A stretch of DNA of 64,000 bases, taken from contig NZ_JADHDW010000010.1 in NCBI RefSeq assembly GCF_016820555.1, forward strand, positions 62,001 through 126,000, written 5' to 3'. This DNA is from Bacillus sp. REN10 (GTDB lineage: Bacteria; Bacillota; Bacilli; Bacillales; Domibacillaceae). This document shows, piece by piece, positions 26,560 to 34,097 of this stretch. Positions within the stretch are counted from its first letter, which is position 1; each line of letters begins with the position of its first letter. Position numbers and translations under genes: made by a program. The notes below the pieces were generated by a model. It saw only the letters and a program-made list of their open reading frames with translations. It had not been told where the DNA came from and ran no database searches.

Positions 26560-28074
26560 ATGGCCACTTGGTGGTTATTTGGTCATCAGCTATCAACAGA
26601 CCTCGAAGGCTTTCAACAAATAGAGAAAGAAAAAGACATCATCTTGATGATTGAAGCACGTTCGCGTTCTGTTTGGCATCAGTATCATAAAAAGAAGCTT
26701 GTACTTATTTTTTCAGCGATGCGCCATTTTGCTGCCGAGTTGCGATCGCAAGGCTATCAAGTCGATTATTATAAGGTTGAGTCATTTGATGAAGGCTGGA
26801 AACAACACATGAGCAAGCATCATCCAATTCATCTTCGTCTTCATCTGCCAACTGATTTTCGGCTGCGAAAAAAGCTAGAGAAATGGCTGATGAAAACAAG
26901 CGAGCAAGGAGTAGAGATCAAGGTCTTTACAGAGGATTCCTTATTCCTTGTTCCAGAAAAACAATGGGAGCAACTACTGCCATCCCGTGCCCAATGGAAG
27001 TTAGATCCGATTTATCGCCAACTGCGCAAAGAGCATGGTATCTTAATGGACGGCATTCATCCCGCAGGGGGAAAGTGGAGCTACGATGCAGAAAATCGCA
27101 AGCCTCCGAAGAAAGGGCTCCGCTTTATTCCGCCATTATTTATAGAAGCGGATGATATGACGAAGCAGGTGATAGCAGAAGTAGAGCAGGAATACAGCAC
27201 ACATTTCGGTTCAACGGAAGACTTCGCTTATCTGGTTACGAGACAACAGGCATATGAAACGCTATCTTACTTTATCGAGTTTCGTTTGCCTACCTTTGGA
27301 GATTATCAAGATGCTATGTTGCTAGAGGATCCCTTTATGTCTCACTCTTTACTAGCAGCAGCGATGAATATCGGTCTGCTTCATCCGCTTGAGGTGATTC
27401 ATAAAGCCGAGCATGCTTATCGAGCGGGTTTGGCTCCATTAGCGAGTGTAGAAGGGTTTATTCGCCAAATTCTAGGTTGGAGAGAGTACATTCGTGGAGT
27501 TTATCTCCGATTAATGCCGGAGTATGCTAAAGTCAACGAGCTCGAACACACCAATCCGTTGCCCAGCTTCTACTGGGATGCGGACACAAAGATGAATTGC
27601 TTAGCAACAGTTGTATCAGAAGTGCATCAACATGCTTACAGTCATCATATTCAAAGGCTTATGGTGTTGGGGAACTTTGCTAATTTAGCTCGAGTTAATC
27701 CGCAACAAGTAGTAGATTGGTTTAATCAAGTATATATTGATGCTCATGATTGGGTTGTGCTGCCGAATGTGTTAGGAATGGCCTTATATGCCGATGGAGG
27801 AAAAATGTCTACAAAGCCCTATATTTCATCTGGTCAGTACATCAAACGCATGAGCAATTATTGTAAGCAGTGTGTGTTTGATCCGGCTAAACGCAGTGGA
27901 GACAACGCTTGCCCTTTTACGATATTATTTTGGGATTATTTAGACGATCATCAAGAAAAATTAAGTACCCATCCTCGCATGGCCATGATGTATAAAAACC
28001 TCAAGCGAATAGATGAGGAAGAAAAAAAGCAAATAAAGCAGCAGGCGCAACAACTTTTTAAAAAATTTGAATGA
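26560..28074 (+). CDS. Iron-sulfur bacterial cryptochrome/(6-4) photolyase (PhrB type)
   Basis: A 504-residue protein of the photolyase-related family COG3046. Four cysteines, Cys347, Cys435, Cys438 and Cys451, have exactly the spacing (88, 3, 13) of the [4Fe-4S] ligands of Agrobacterium PhrB, the founding iron-sulfur (6-4) photolyase. The N-terminal WWLFGHQLSTDL and the C-terminal MSTKPYISSGQYIKRMSNYC are family landmarks. The GGAGGT site for this gene lies inside the last codons of the upstream DASH gene, so the two are coupled. Expected role: flavin and light-dependent repair of (6-4) photoproducts. Confidence 0.9.
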   Translation: MATWWLFGHQLSTDLEGFQQIEKEKDIILMIEARSRSVWHQYHKKKLVLIFSAMRHFAAELRSQGYQVDYYKVESFDEGWKQHMSKHHPIHLRLHLPTDFRLRKKLEKWLMKTSEQGVEIKVFTEDSLFLVPEKQWEQLLPSRAQWKLDPIYRQLRKEHGILMDGIHPAGGKWSYDAENRKPPKKGLRFIPPLFIEADDMTKQVIAEVEQEYSTHFGSTEDFAYLVTRQQAYETLSYFIEFRLPTFGDYQDAMLLEDPFMSHSLLAAAMNIGLLHPLEVIHKAEHAYRAGLAPLASVEGFIRQILGWREYIRGVYLRLMPEYAKVNELEHTNPLPSFYWDADTKMNCLATVVSEVHQHAYSHHIQRLMVLGNFANLARVNPQQVVDWFNQVYIDAHDWVVLPNVLGMALYADGGKMSTKPYISSGQYIKRMSNYCKQCVFDPAKRSGDNACPFTILFWDYLDDHQEKLSTHPRMAMMYKNLKRIDEEEKKQIKQQAQQLFKKFE

Positions 28075-28109
28075 CAGCAAAAAACCGGCTTTTACCGGCT
28101 TTTTTGCTG
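28075..28109. terminator. Shared terminator between the photolyase genes and ythB
   Basis: CAGCAAAAAA and CCGG pair with CCGG and TTTTTTGCTG around CTTTTA, with one bulged C. T-runs exist in both directions. It starts at the photolyase stop and overlaps the last codons of ythB. Confidence 0.75.
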
Positions 28110-29129
28110 TAAATATTTTTTATCGTTCATAAATAAGCGCCAAAAGTAAAAGAAACCAGGGAAAAGGATCGCAAACCCTACAATGTAAGTGACAAATATC
28201 GTCCGAAATGAATTGGGGTCTGTAAAAGCAGATTGAATCGTTACATTGGGGTAAACGATGTAAGGCAAGTGAGCTTTCCCATATACATAACTAGCCACTA
28301 AGTATTGAATGGCCACCGCAACAACCGCTAGCCTTGGCATTCCGCGAACGCTTTTATCTTGAATGGAAGGTAGAAAAAGGGCTATCCCTCCAATGAAGAA
28401 AAAGCCGATTGAAAGAAACAGCAAAGGAAGGTCATCTATCATGCGTTCGTACAGCCAAGGGGCTTCTATTTTCAGCGTCCACATAATAAGAAAAGCCATC
28501 CCTAACGAAATCGGCCCAAGAATGCGAGCATCGCGTACGTACGTTTCATAGGCTTCTTTTTCTTGGGAAGCTTTAGAGTAGTCTGCTAGTAATAAAGAAG
28601 AGAGAAAGAGCGTACTGCTAATCGCAAAGCCGATAAAGGCATATTCATTAGGGCTCGTAAATAATTTTTGTAAACTCAATATGGGCGTGCCATTGTGATA
28701 ATCAATAAACGCACCATGGGTGATCGGCAAAACACTAATTAATAGCCCGGGAATAAAAATGCCCGTAATGCCTGACACATACGTTAACGGTTTTTGATAG
28801 TCAGTGGCAATGTTCGAAAAGACGAGAAAGCCACTTCTAATCGCTAGCAATAGCAGGATGATGCTTCCCGGAATGAGCAGAATGGTGCCTAACACGTAAG
28901 CAGCAGCAGGAAACAAACTATAAACGGCCACTACTAAAGCAACAATAAACGTATTTGTCACTTCCCATGTGGGAGATAAGTAGCGATTGGCGACATTCGT
29001 TGCTCTCGTTTGTTCTCGGTTAATATAAATCATCGACCAAAAGCCGGCACCAAAATCCATCGTAGCCATGACAGAATAGATGAAAACAAATCCCCAAAGC
29101 ACGGTAATGGCAAGTAATGCATCAGTCAT
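28092..29129 (-). CDS. ythB: Cytochrome bd-type quinol oxidase subunit II (YthB-like)
   Basis: A 345-residue CydB-family protein with about nine helices. It has VMATMDFGAGFWSMI near residue 21 and SPTWEVTNTF in place of CydB's GPFWDANEVW, as in the B. subtilis YthB branch. It forms a second bd-type oxidase with the upstream subunit I gene, from which it is separated by 16 bp. Such YthAB enzymes are the less studied terminal oxidases of Bacillus. Confidence 0.88.
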   Translation of the reverse strand: MTDALLAITVLWGFVFIYSVMATMDFGAGFWSMIYINREQTRATNVANRYLSPTWEVTNTFIVALVVAVYSLFPAAAYVLGTILLIPGSIILLLLAIRSGFLVFSNIATDYQKPLTYVSGITGIFIPGLLISVLPITHGAFIDYHNGTPILSLQKLFTSPNEYAFIGFAISSTLFLSSLLLADYSKASQEKEAYETYVRDARILGPISLGMAFLIMWTLKIEAPWLYERMIDDLPLLFLSIGFFFIGGIALFLPSIQDKSVRGMPRLAVVAVAIQYLVASYVYGKAHLPYIVYPNVTIQSAFTDPNSFRTIFVTYIVGFAILFPGFFYFWRLFMNDKKYLQQKSR

Positions 29130-29145
29130 TGGTATTCTCTCCTTT

Positions 29146-30501
29146 CTACTTGAACGAATTGGCTATGTATTTTTCTTCTGCTTTCTTTAAATCATCTAGC
29201 TCTGTATTTTTTCTAAAGAAATATAGAAGTACAGCTACAACGGCTGTGCTTAAAATGATGTAGACGATAAAGAATAAAATAAAGAGAATCATTAAATTAG
29301 GAACCGATGTGACGGAATCAGCGGTTCGTAACACACGGTAAATGACCCAAGGTTGTCTGCCGCTGCAAGCGAAAATCCATCCGCATTCGATTGCAATGAT
29401 GGCAAGTGGACCTGAAAAGACAAAAACCCAAAGCAAAGCTTTCGGAAAATGCTCTTTTTTGCTTAGTTTTTTCCAAACAAGCCCAATGAGCGCTACAACA
29501 ATAAGAAGGGAACCGATGCCAACCATTATGTTAAATAATGTGTGGATAAATAGCGGCGGCCAATATTCTTCTGGAAAGTCATTTAATCCCACAACGGTGG
29601 TATCAAAGCTGTTGCCAGCAAGAAAGCTCAACAGCCATGGAATTTCAATCGCTCCTTTTACTGATTGTGTGTCACGATCGGTCCATCCTCCAACCGCTAA
29701 AGGGGCATGTGACTGGGTTTCGAATAACCCTTCCGCAGCCGCGAGTTTTTCTGGCTGATATTCATGTAAATATTGGGCGGATTCATGCCCGTTAATGGCT
29801 GTTAAAAAAGAGAAAATCCCCCCAACTACTAAGCTGATCATCAAGGCTTTTTGATGAAAAAGATACACTTTTGATTCTCGTTTATTCTTCATCATTTTAT
29901 AGGCAGCGACAGAAGCCACAACAAATGCGCCAACGATATATGCGGATAAGGCAACATGGCCGGCTGTGACGAAAAAGCTCGGGTTAAAGAATGCAGCCCA
30001 TGGATCGAGATCAACAAACTGTCCGTTTTCATAGCGAAAGCCGGCGGGGGTGCCTTGAAAAGCGTGAACATTGGTGATCAACACAGCGGATGCCAACGCT
30101 CCTAAGGCGACGAAGATTAAGCTAATAATTCTCATCCACGGAGCAATTCGTTCCGCCGCATACACATAAATAGACATAAACAATGCCTCGACAAAAAACG
30201 CATAAATTTCAATTTGAAAGGGAAGCGGCATGACGCGACCAATGACCTCCATAAACCCTGGCCATAATAGCGATAATTGCACGCCCGCAATCGTTCCAGT
30301 CGGAATTCCTACCCCTAACAGCACGGCAAATGTTTTTGTCCAGCGCTTCGCCATCACGACATAATCTAGATCCTTCGTTTTTTGATACAGTAATTCAGCT
30401 GTTAAAATCATGAGCGGCAATCCTACTCCAATTGTCGCAAACACAATATGGAAAGCCATCGTTGTCCCGAATAAAGAACGGGCAATTAATAAATCATCCA
30501 T
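29146..30501 (-). CDS. ythA: Cytochrome bd-type quinol oxidase subunit I (YthA-like)
   Basis: A 451-residue CydA-family subunit. Haem-ligand His near residue 18 lies in AFHIVFATIGVGLPL, with TAGHVALSAYIVGAF around the second ligand, and GRQPW is present near residue 375. The quinol loop is short. It differs clearly from the CydA at 9374, so it is a distinct oxidase, not a duplicate. ATG 30501 follows AAAGGACG. It forms ythAB; no Rex-like site was obvious upstream. Confidence 0.9.
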   Translation of the reverse strand: MDDLLIARSLFGTTMAFHIVFATIGVGLPLMILTAELLYQKTKDLDYVVMAKRWTKTFAVLLGVGIPTGTIAGVQLSLLWPGFMEVIGRVMPLPFQIEIYAFFVEALFMSIYVYAAERIAPWMRIISLIFVALGALASAVLITNVHAFQGTPAGFRYENGQFVDLDPWAAFFNPSFFVTAGHVALSAYIVGAFVVASVAAYKMMKNKRESKVYLFHQKALMISLVVGGIFSFLTAINGHESAQYLHEYQPEKLAAAEGLFETQSHAPLAVGGWTDRDTQSVKGAIEIPWLLSFLAGNSFDTTVVGLNDFPEEYWPPLFIHTLFNIMVGIGSLLIVVALIGLVWKKLSKKEHFPKALLWVFVFSGPLAIIAIECGWIFACSGRQPWVIYRVLRTADSVTSVPNLMILFILFFIVYIILSTAVVAVLLYFFRKNTELDDLKKAEEKYIANSFK

Positions 30502-30683
30502 CCTATTACGTCCTTTCCTCTTTTTCCTGCTATGTCATATCCTTTCCAATCCCGGGAAGGATATGTATAGAGAAAACAGGTGTTAGCACATAGCTGAGGT
30601 ATTGAAAATTTATTATGGAAGCAATCATTGTTATAATAAAATTAATGATTTTCGTAAAGAACATGTAAAGGAGAGGATTAGTG

Positions 30684-31640
30684 ATGGCGGAATCAAGCCA
30701 ATTAGCTACATTTGCAGGCGGATGTTTTTGGTGTATGGTCGCTCCATTTGATGAGCAGCCAGGAATTAAAGAAGTAATTTCCGGATACACAGGCGGGCAT
30801 ACCATCAATCCAACGTATGAAGAGGTATGTTCCGATACAACAGGACATTATGAGGCAGTACAAATTACGTTTGATCCTCATGTATTTCCATATGAAAAGT
30901 TATTGGAGCTATATTGGCAACAAATTGATCCGACTGATGCAGGCGGTCAGTTCAACGACCGAGGGTTATCGTATCGGACCGCGATTTTTTATCATAACGA
31001 AGAGCAAAAACAGCTAGCGGAGGCTTCTAAAGCAGAACTAGCCGCCAGCGGTCGTTTTCAAAAGCCGATTGTAACAGAAATTTTGCCCGCAGCTCCTTTT
31101 TATGAGGCGGAAGAAAAGCACCAGCATTATTATAAAAAGAACCCATTTCACTACAATATGTATAAAGAAGGCTCGGGCCGCGCGCCATTCATTCGCCAGC
31201 ATTGGAAGCAAGTCAAAAGCGATGAGCAGTTGCGCAAAGAATTAACGCCAATTCAATATGAAGTGACAAGAAATAATGCGACAGAACCACCCTTTCGCAA
31301 TGAATTTTGGAATCACACAGAAGAAGGCATTTATGTCGATATCATTTCCGGGGAGCCGCTTTTTAGCTCGCTCGATAAATACGATGCTGGCTGTGGCTGG
31401 CCGAGCTTTACAAAGCCATTGCGCCGCATGGAGATTGCCGAGAAATTAGATACCTCTCATGGGATGAGACGAATCGAGGTTCGGGCGAAAACATCGGATT
31501 CTCATCTCGGTCATGTGTTCGATGATGGTCCTGGCCCTGATGGTGCACGCTATTGCATCAACTCAGCGGCTTTGAGATTTGTGCCGAAAAGTAAGCTCGT
31601 TGAAGAAGGATACGGCGAATTTTTAAGTTTATTTGAATAA
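30684..31640 (+). CDS. msrAB: Bifunctional methionine sulfoxide reductase MsrA-MsrB
   Basis: A fusion that repairs both S- and R-methionine sulfoxide. The N-terminal MsrA domain has GCFWC (catalytic Cys14, plus Cys17) and the [20 protein letters not shown] landmark. The C-terminal MsrB domain has [25 protein letters not shown] with catalytic Cys291 ([11 protein letters not shown]). The zinc-binding CxxC pairs of many MsrBs are absent. The start could be GTG 30681 or ATG 30684; AAAGGAG (30667-30673) serves both, and I prefer ATG. Its ribosome binding site and own terminator suggest a single-gene unit. Confidence 0.95.
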   Translation: MAESSQLATFAGGCFWCMVAPFDEQPGIKEVISGYTGGHTINPTYEEVCSDTTGHYEAVQITFDPHVFPYEKLLELYWQQIDPTDAGGQFNDRGLSYRTAIFYHNEEQKQLAEASKAELAASGRFQKPIVTEILPAAPFYEAEEKHQHYYKKNPFHYNMYKEGSGRAPFIRQHWKQVKSDEQLRKELTPIQYEVTRNNATEPPFRNEFWNHTEEGIYVDIISGEPLFSSLDKYDAGCGWPSFTKPLRRMEIAEKLDTSHGMRRIEVRAKTSDSHLGHVFDDGPGPDGARYCINSAALRFVPKSKLVEEGYGEFLSLFE

Positions 31641-31643
31641 AGT

Positions 31644-31684
31644 AAAACACACTTCCGGTTAAGCGCTTTGGAAGTGTGTTTTTT
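31644..31684. terminator. Terminator between msrAB and the MarR gene
   Basis: A perfect 13-bp stem AAAACACACTTCC/GGAAGTGTGTTTT with a 13-nt loop is followed by a T-run on the plus strand and A-rich sequence on the left. It serves the convergent pair. Confidence 0.9.
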
Positions 31685-31689
31685 ATTTC

Positions 31690-32118
31690 CTAATAAAATA
31701 TTTTTCTTTGCAGAATATCCAGTGCGTGGTTAATTTCTTCAAGCTCTTCTTTTGACGTATTCTGTATTCGATCGAGAAAACGGGATTTTATATATTGAAA
31801 AGCTTCACTCATCATGATTTCTCCATCTTTTGAAAGACGAATATAGTGTTTTCTGCGATCTTCAGTATCGGCAATTCTTTCGATTAAATTTTTTTCAGTT
31901 AATTTTTTAAGCTCCCGGCTTGTATTGGGCATAGACATATGCTGACAATCGCTAATGTCACTCGGAGTAACAGGCTCGCTAACAGCGATGTATTCCAAAA
32001 TACTATATTGAACAGGCGTGATGGCGCTAGATTTAGCATCTTTCGTTAATTCATGCGTTACACGATGAACCGAAGATGAAAAGGCCACAAATTTATTGAA
32101 TAAATCTTCTTTGTTCAA
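31690..32118 (-). CDS. MarR-family transcriptional regulator
   Basis: A 142-residue winged-helix repressor. The recognition part reads VTPSDISDCQHMSMPNTSRE then KKLTEKNLIERIADTEDRRKH, the typical MarR wing. I use the TTG start at 32118 (MNKEDLFNKF) because AGAGGTG lies 6 bp before it; a GTG three codons upstream overlaps that site. It is divergent from a quinone/NAD(P)H oxidoreductase gene, and the shared 120-bp region holds several inverted repeats, so it probably controls both, as MarR proteins often do for quinone or electrophile stress. Confidence 0.85.
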   Translation of the reverse strand: MNKEDLFNKFVAFSSSVHRVTHELTKDAKSSAITPVQYSILEYIAVSEPVTPSDISDCQHMSMPNTSRELKKLTEKNLIERIADTEDRRKHYIRLSKDGEIMMSEAFQYIKSRFLDRIQNTSKEELEEINHALDILQRKIFY

Positions 32119-32140
32119 AATGATCACCTCTTATTGACAA

Positions 32141-32158
32141 GGTAACAAAAATGTTATC
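32141..32158. promoter_or_regulatory. Candidate MarR operator 1
   Basis: GGTAACA-AAAA-TGTTATC is an inverted repeat with one mismatch. It lies 23 bp upstream of the marR start, where a repressor would self-regulate. Confidence 0.55.
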
Positions 32159-32167
32159 TCAAAACAA

Positions 32168-32221
32168 TTATCATTTGACAACTAAATAAGGAGGTGTTAT
32201 CTTTTTGTTATCATTTGATAA
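32168..32221. promoter_or_regulatory. Candidate MarR operators 2 and 3 with an oxidoreductase promoter
   Basis: TTATCATTTGACAA (32168-32181) and the perfect palindrome TTATCATTTGATAA (32208-32221) are near-identical copies 40 bp apart. A -35 TTGACA (32175-32180) lies inside the first copy and a weak -10 (TATCTT, 32198-32203) follows at 17 bp, so the promoter is bracketed by the repeats. Confidence 0.55.
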
Positions 32222-32239
32222 ATAAAAGAGGTGCAATGA

Positions 32240-32827
32240 ATGAAAGTATTAGTTATTTACACACACCCAAATCATCAAAGTCTCAGTTATGCCTTTTTGC
32301 AAGAAGTCATCAAAGGAAGTCGTGAGAACCCGAATATAAAAGAATTACAAGTATTAGATTTATATGAAGAGGCTTTTGACCCACTCCTTGTATTTAATGA
32401 GAACAAACGAAGACGTGATATGCATCGTGATCCCGAATTTGACAAGTATAGAAAACAAATCATGTGGGCAGACAAGATTGTCTTTGTCTATCCCATCTGG
32501 TGGGGAAGACCGCCTGCGATGCTGATGGGATATATCGACCAAATATTTGCTTCCGATTTTGCTTATCGAGATAAGCGAGGTTTCCTATCGGAGGGTCTTT
32601 TAAAAGGAAGATCGGCCGTGTGCATTTCGACTATGAAAGGACCGACTAATTATCCGTTATTTTTATTAAACAATGCTCATAAAGCCTTAATGAAAAAAGC
32701 TGTATTGGATTTTGTCGGAATCAAAAGAGTAAAATTTTTCGAATTTGGCTATATGGAAAGTCCAAAAGGAAAACAGGTCAAGAAGCTGGATAAAATTTAT
32801 TGTTATTTTAAAACAGTTGAAAAATAA
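32240..32827 (+). CDS. NAD(P)H-dependent flavin oxidoreductase (NQO/flavodoxin-like fold)
   Basis: A 195-residue protein of the flavodoxin-like quinone reductase fold. It starts VLVIYTHPNHQSLSYAF, then has the flavin/cofactor loop FVYPIWWGRPPAMLMGYIDQ near residues 80-99. Related proteins reduce quinones, azo dyes or nitro compounds. ATG 32240 follows GAGGTG. The divergent MarR gene and operators suggest induction by an electrophile or quinone. The sequence gives no exact substrate. Confidence 0.85.
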   Translation: MKVLVIYTHPNHQSLSYAFLQEVIKGSRENPNIKELQVLDLYEEAFDPLLVFNENKRRRDMHRDPEFDKYRKQIMWADKIVFVYPIWWGRPPAMLMGYIDQIFASDFAYRDKRGFLSEGLLKGRSAVCISTMKGPTNYPLFLLNNAHKALMKKAVLDFVGIKRVKFFEFGYMESPKGKQVKKLDKIYCYFKTVEK

Positions 32828-32957
32828 ATTGTTTAATTTCAAATTCATGTAGAAGCTTCCTAAGAAAATTATGATCTTGATTTTGAGCCATTTGTATTTG
32901 ATGTAACGGCGAACTGATTGGCAGCACGTATCATTTTTTTGTTATATAATGTATGAA

Positions 32958-32992
32958 AACAGACATTTCCTTGAAGAAGTGTCTGTTATTTT
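32958..32992 (+). terminator. Hairpin with T-tract ahead of the methyltransferase gene
   Basis: AACAGACA (32958-32965) pairs with TGTCTGTT (32980-32987), followed by ATTTTT. It could end the oxidoreductase transcript. However, a TATAAT (32945-32950) just before it makes it a possible 5' leader hairpin of the next gene. Confidence 0.5.
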
Positions 32993-33008
32993 TAAATGGA
33001 GAGATGTT

Positions 33009-33617
33009 ATGACAGAACAAGAGTATGATCAAATGCTGGGGATTGACACGATTGGACTGAAAGAATTCCCGTTGCAATTAGTTCATTACAATCGGTATGA
33101 AGCAACACCGTATGCGGCATTGGACGAGCTATTTCGTTCGTATGAGTTAAATTATACAGATGGAGTGGTGGATGTTGGTTGTGGGAAAGGACGATTGTCA
33201 TTTTATGTCCATCATCGTTTCCAATTGTCGGTGACAGGGATTGAAGTGAATAACCAGTTATATGAAGACGCACTTTCGAACAAAGTAAGCTATATGAAAA
33301 AGAGCCACTCCAAAGCGGGGACTCTTCGTTTTTTATGCGGTCCCGCTGAAAAGTATACAATAGAGCCAACAGACAATCGTTTCTATTTTTTTAACCCGTT
33401 TTCGATCCAGATTTTCATGAGGGTTGTTCATCATATTTTGCTTTCAGTTGAACAGCATAAGCGGGCGGTTGATCTTATTCTTTATTATCCAACGATCGAA
33501 TACATTCACTTTTTGGAACAAAATACATCATTTGAGCTTTTCAAAGAAGTGAAAGTTCCTGAGCTTTGTGAAAAAGATGAAAATGAACGGTTTTTAATTT
33601 TTCGACATGAAACGTAA
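33009..33617 (+). CDS. Class I SAM-dependent methyltransferase
   Basis: A 202-residue Rossmann-fold methyltransferase. The SAM-binding motif I VVDVGCGKGRLSF is at residues 53-65, the acidic end of strand 2 in VTGIEVN, and a FNPFS motif replaces the usual post-strand-4 signature. The C-terminal half (YYPTIEYIHFLEQN) resembles uncharacterised Firmicute proteins. The substrate is unknown. I use ATG 33009 behind GGAGAG; the upstream in-frame start at 32949 lies within a hairpin. It directly precedes parS and the Nudix gene. Confidence 0.78.
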   Translation: MTEQEYDQMLGIDTIGLKEFPLQLVHYNRYEATPYAALDELFRSYELNYTDGVVDVGCGKGRLSFYVHHRFQLSVTGIEVNNQLYEDALSNKVSYMKKSHSKAGTLRFLCGPAEKYTIEPTDNRFYFFNPFSIQIFMRVVHHILLSVEQHKRAVDLILYYPTIEYIHFLEQNTSFELFKEVKVPELCEKDENERFLIFRHET

Positions 33618-33620
33618 AAA

Positions 33621-33636
33621 TGTTTCACGTGAAACA
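33621..33636. other. parS: parS: ParB/Spo0J binding and CTPase-loading site
   Basis: TGTTTCACGTGAAACA is a perfect 16-bp palindrome identical to the B. subtilis parS consensus TGTTnCACGTGAAACA. Such sites load ParB and recruit SMC around the replication origin. This places the window in the origin-proximal part of the chromosome. The site lies between the methyltransferase stop and the Nudix ribosome binding site. Confidence 0.93.
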
Positions 33637-33653
33637 AAATTTCGAGGAGGACT

Positions 33654-34058
33654 ATGATGAAAAAAAACATACATGTTGTCGGAGCAGTGATTGTTGAAGA
33701 TGGAAAAATTTTATGCGCTCAACGCGGAGAAGGAAAAACATTATCTTTAAAGTGGGAGTTTCCAGGAGGGAAAATTGAGCAAGGAGAGTCACCTGAGGAA
33801 GCATTGCGTCGCGAAATTGAAGAAGAGATGCAATGCAAAATCGAGATTGGAGACCAAGTCGAACATACCGTGTATGAATATGATTTTGGTATTGTTCATT
33901 TAACAACTTTTTTATGTAAGATCATAGAAGGGAAGCCCGTTTTAACAGAGCACGTCGCTGTGAAATGGTTGGCATCACATGAGTTAACTGCATTAGATTG
34001 GGCGCCAGCGGATGTTCCGGCAATTGAGAAATTAAGTCAAATATCTGTTTTGCATTAA
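33654..34058 (+). CDS. MutT-type Nudix nucleoside triphosphate pyrophosphohydrolase
   Basis: A 134-residue Nudix hydrolase with a full Nudix box (residues 39-60: G-x5-E45-x7-R53-E54-I-x-E57-E58). The opening VVGAVIVEDGKILCAQR and KWEFPGGK are typical of MutT/8-oxo-dGTP diphosphatases that clean oxidised nucleotides. ATG 33654 (or 33657) follows GAGGAGG. It sits 39 bp before the helicase-nuclease-like gene on the same strand, so the two are likely co-transcribed. The true substrate may differ, for example dCTP analogues or nucleotide signals. Confidence 0.9.
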   Translation: MMKKNIHVVGAVIVEDGKILCAQRGEGKTLSLKWEFPGGKIEQGESPEEALRREIEEEMQCKIEIGDQVEHTVYEYDFGIVHLTTFLCKIIEGKPVLTEHVAVKWLASHELTALDWAPADVPAIEKLSQISVLH

Positions 34059-34097
34059 AAGGAGCGGCTACAAAAAACATCAAGTATAGGTGGTAAA

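Noticed and set aside
25100-28074. Fusion or duplication of one photolyase gene
   Set aside because: The two proteins belong to different photolyase classes (DASH and iron-sulfur) and share little beyond the fold.
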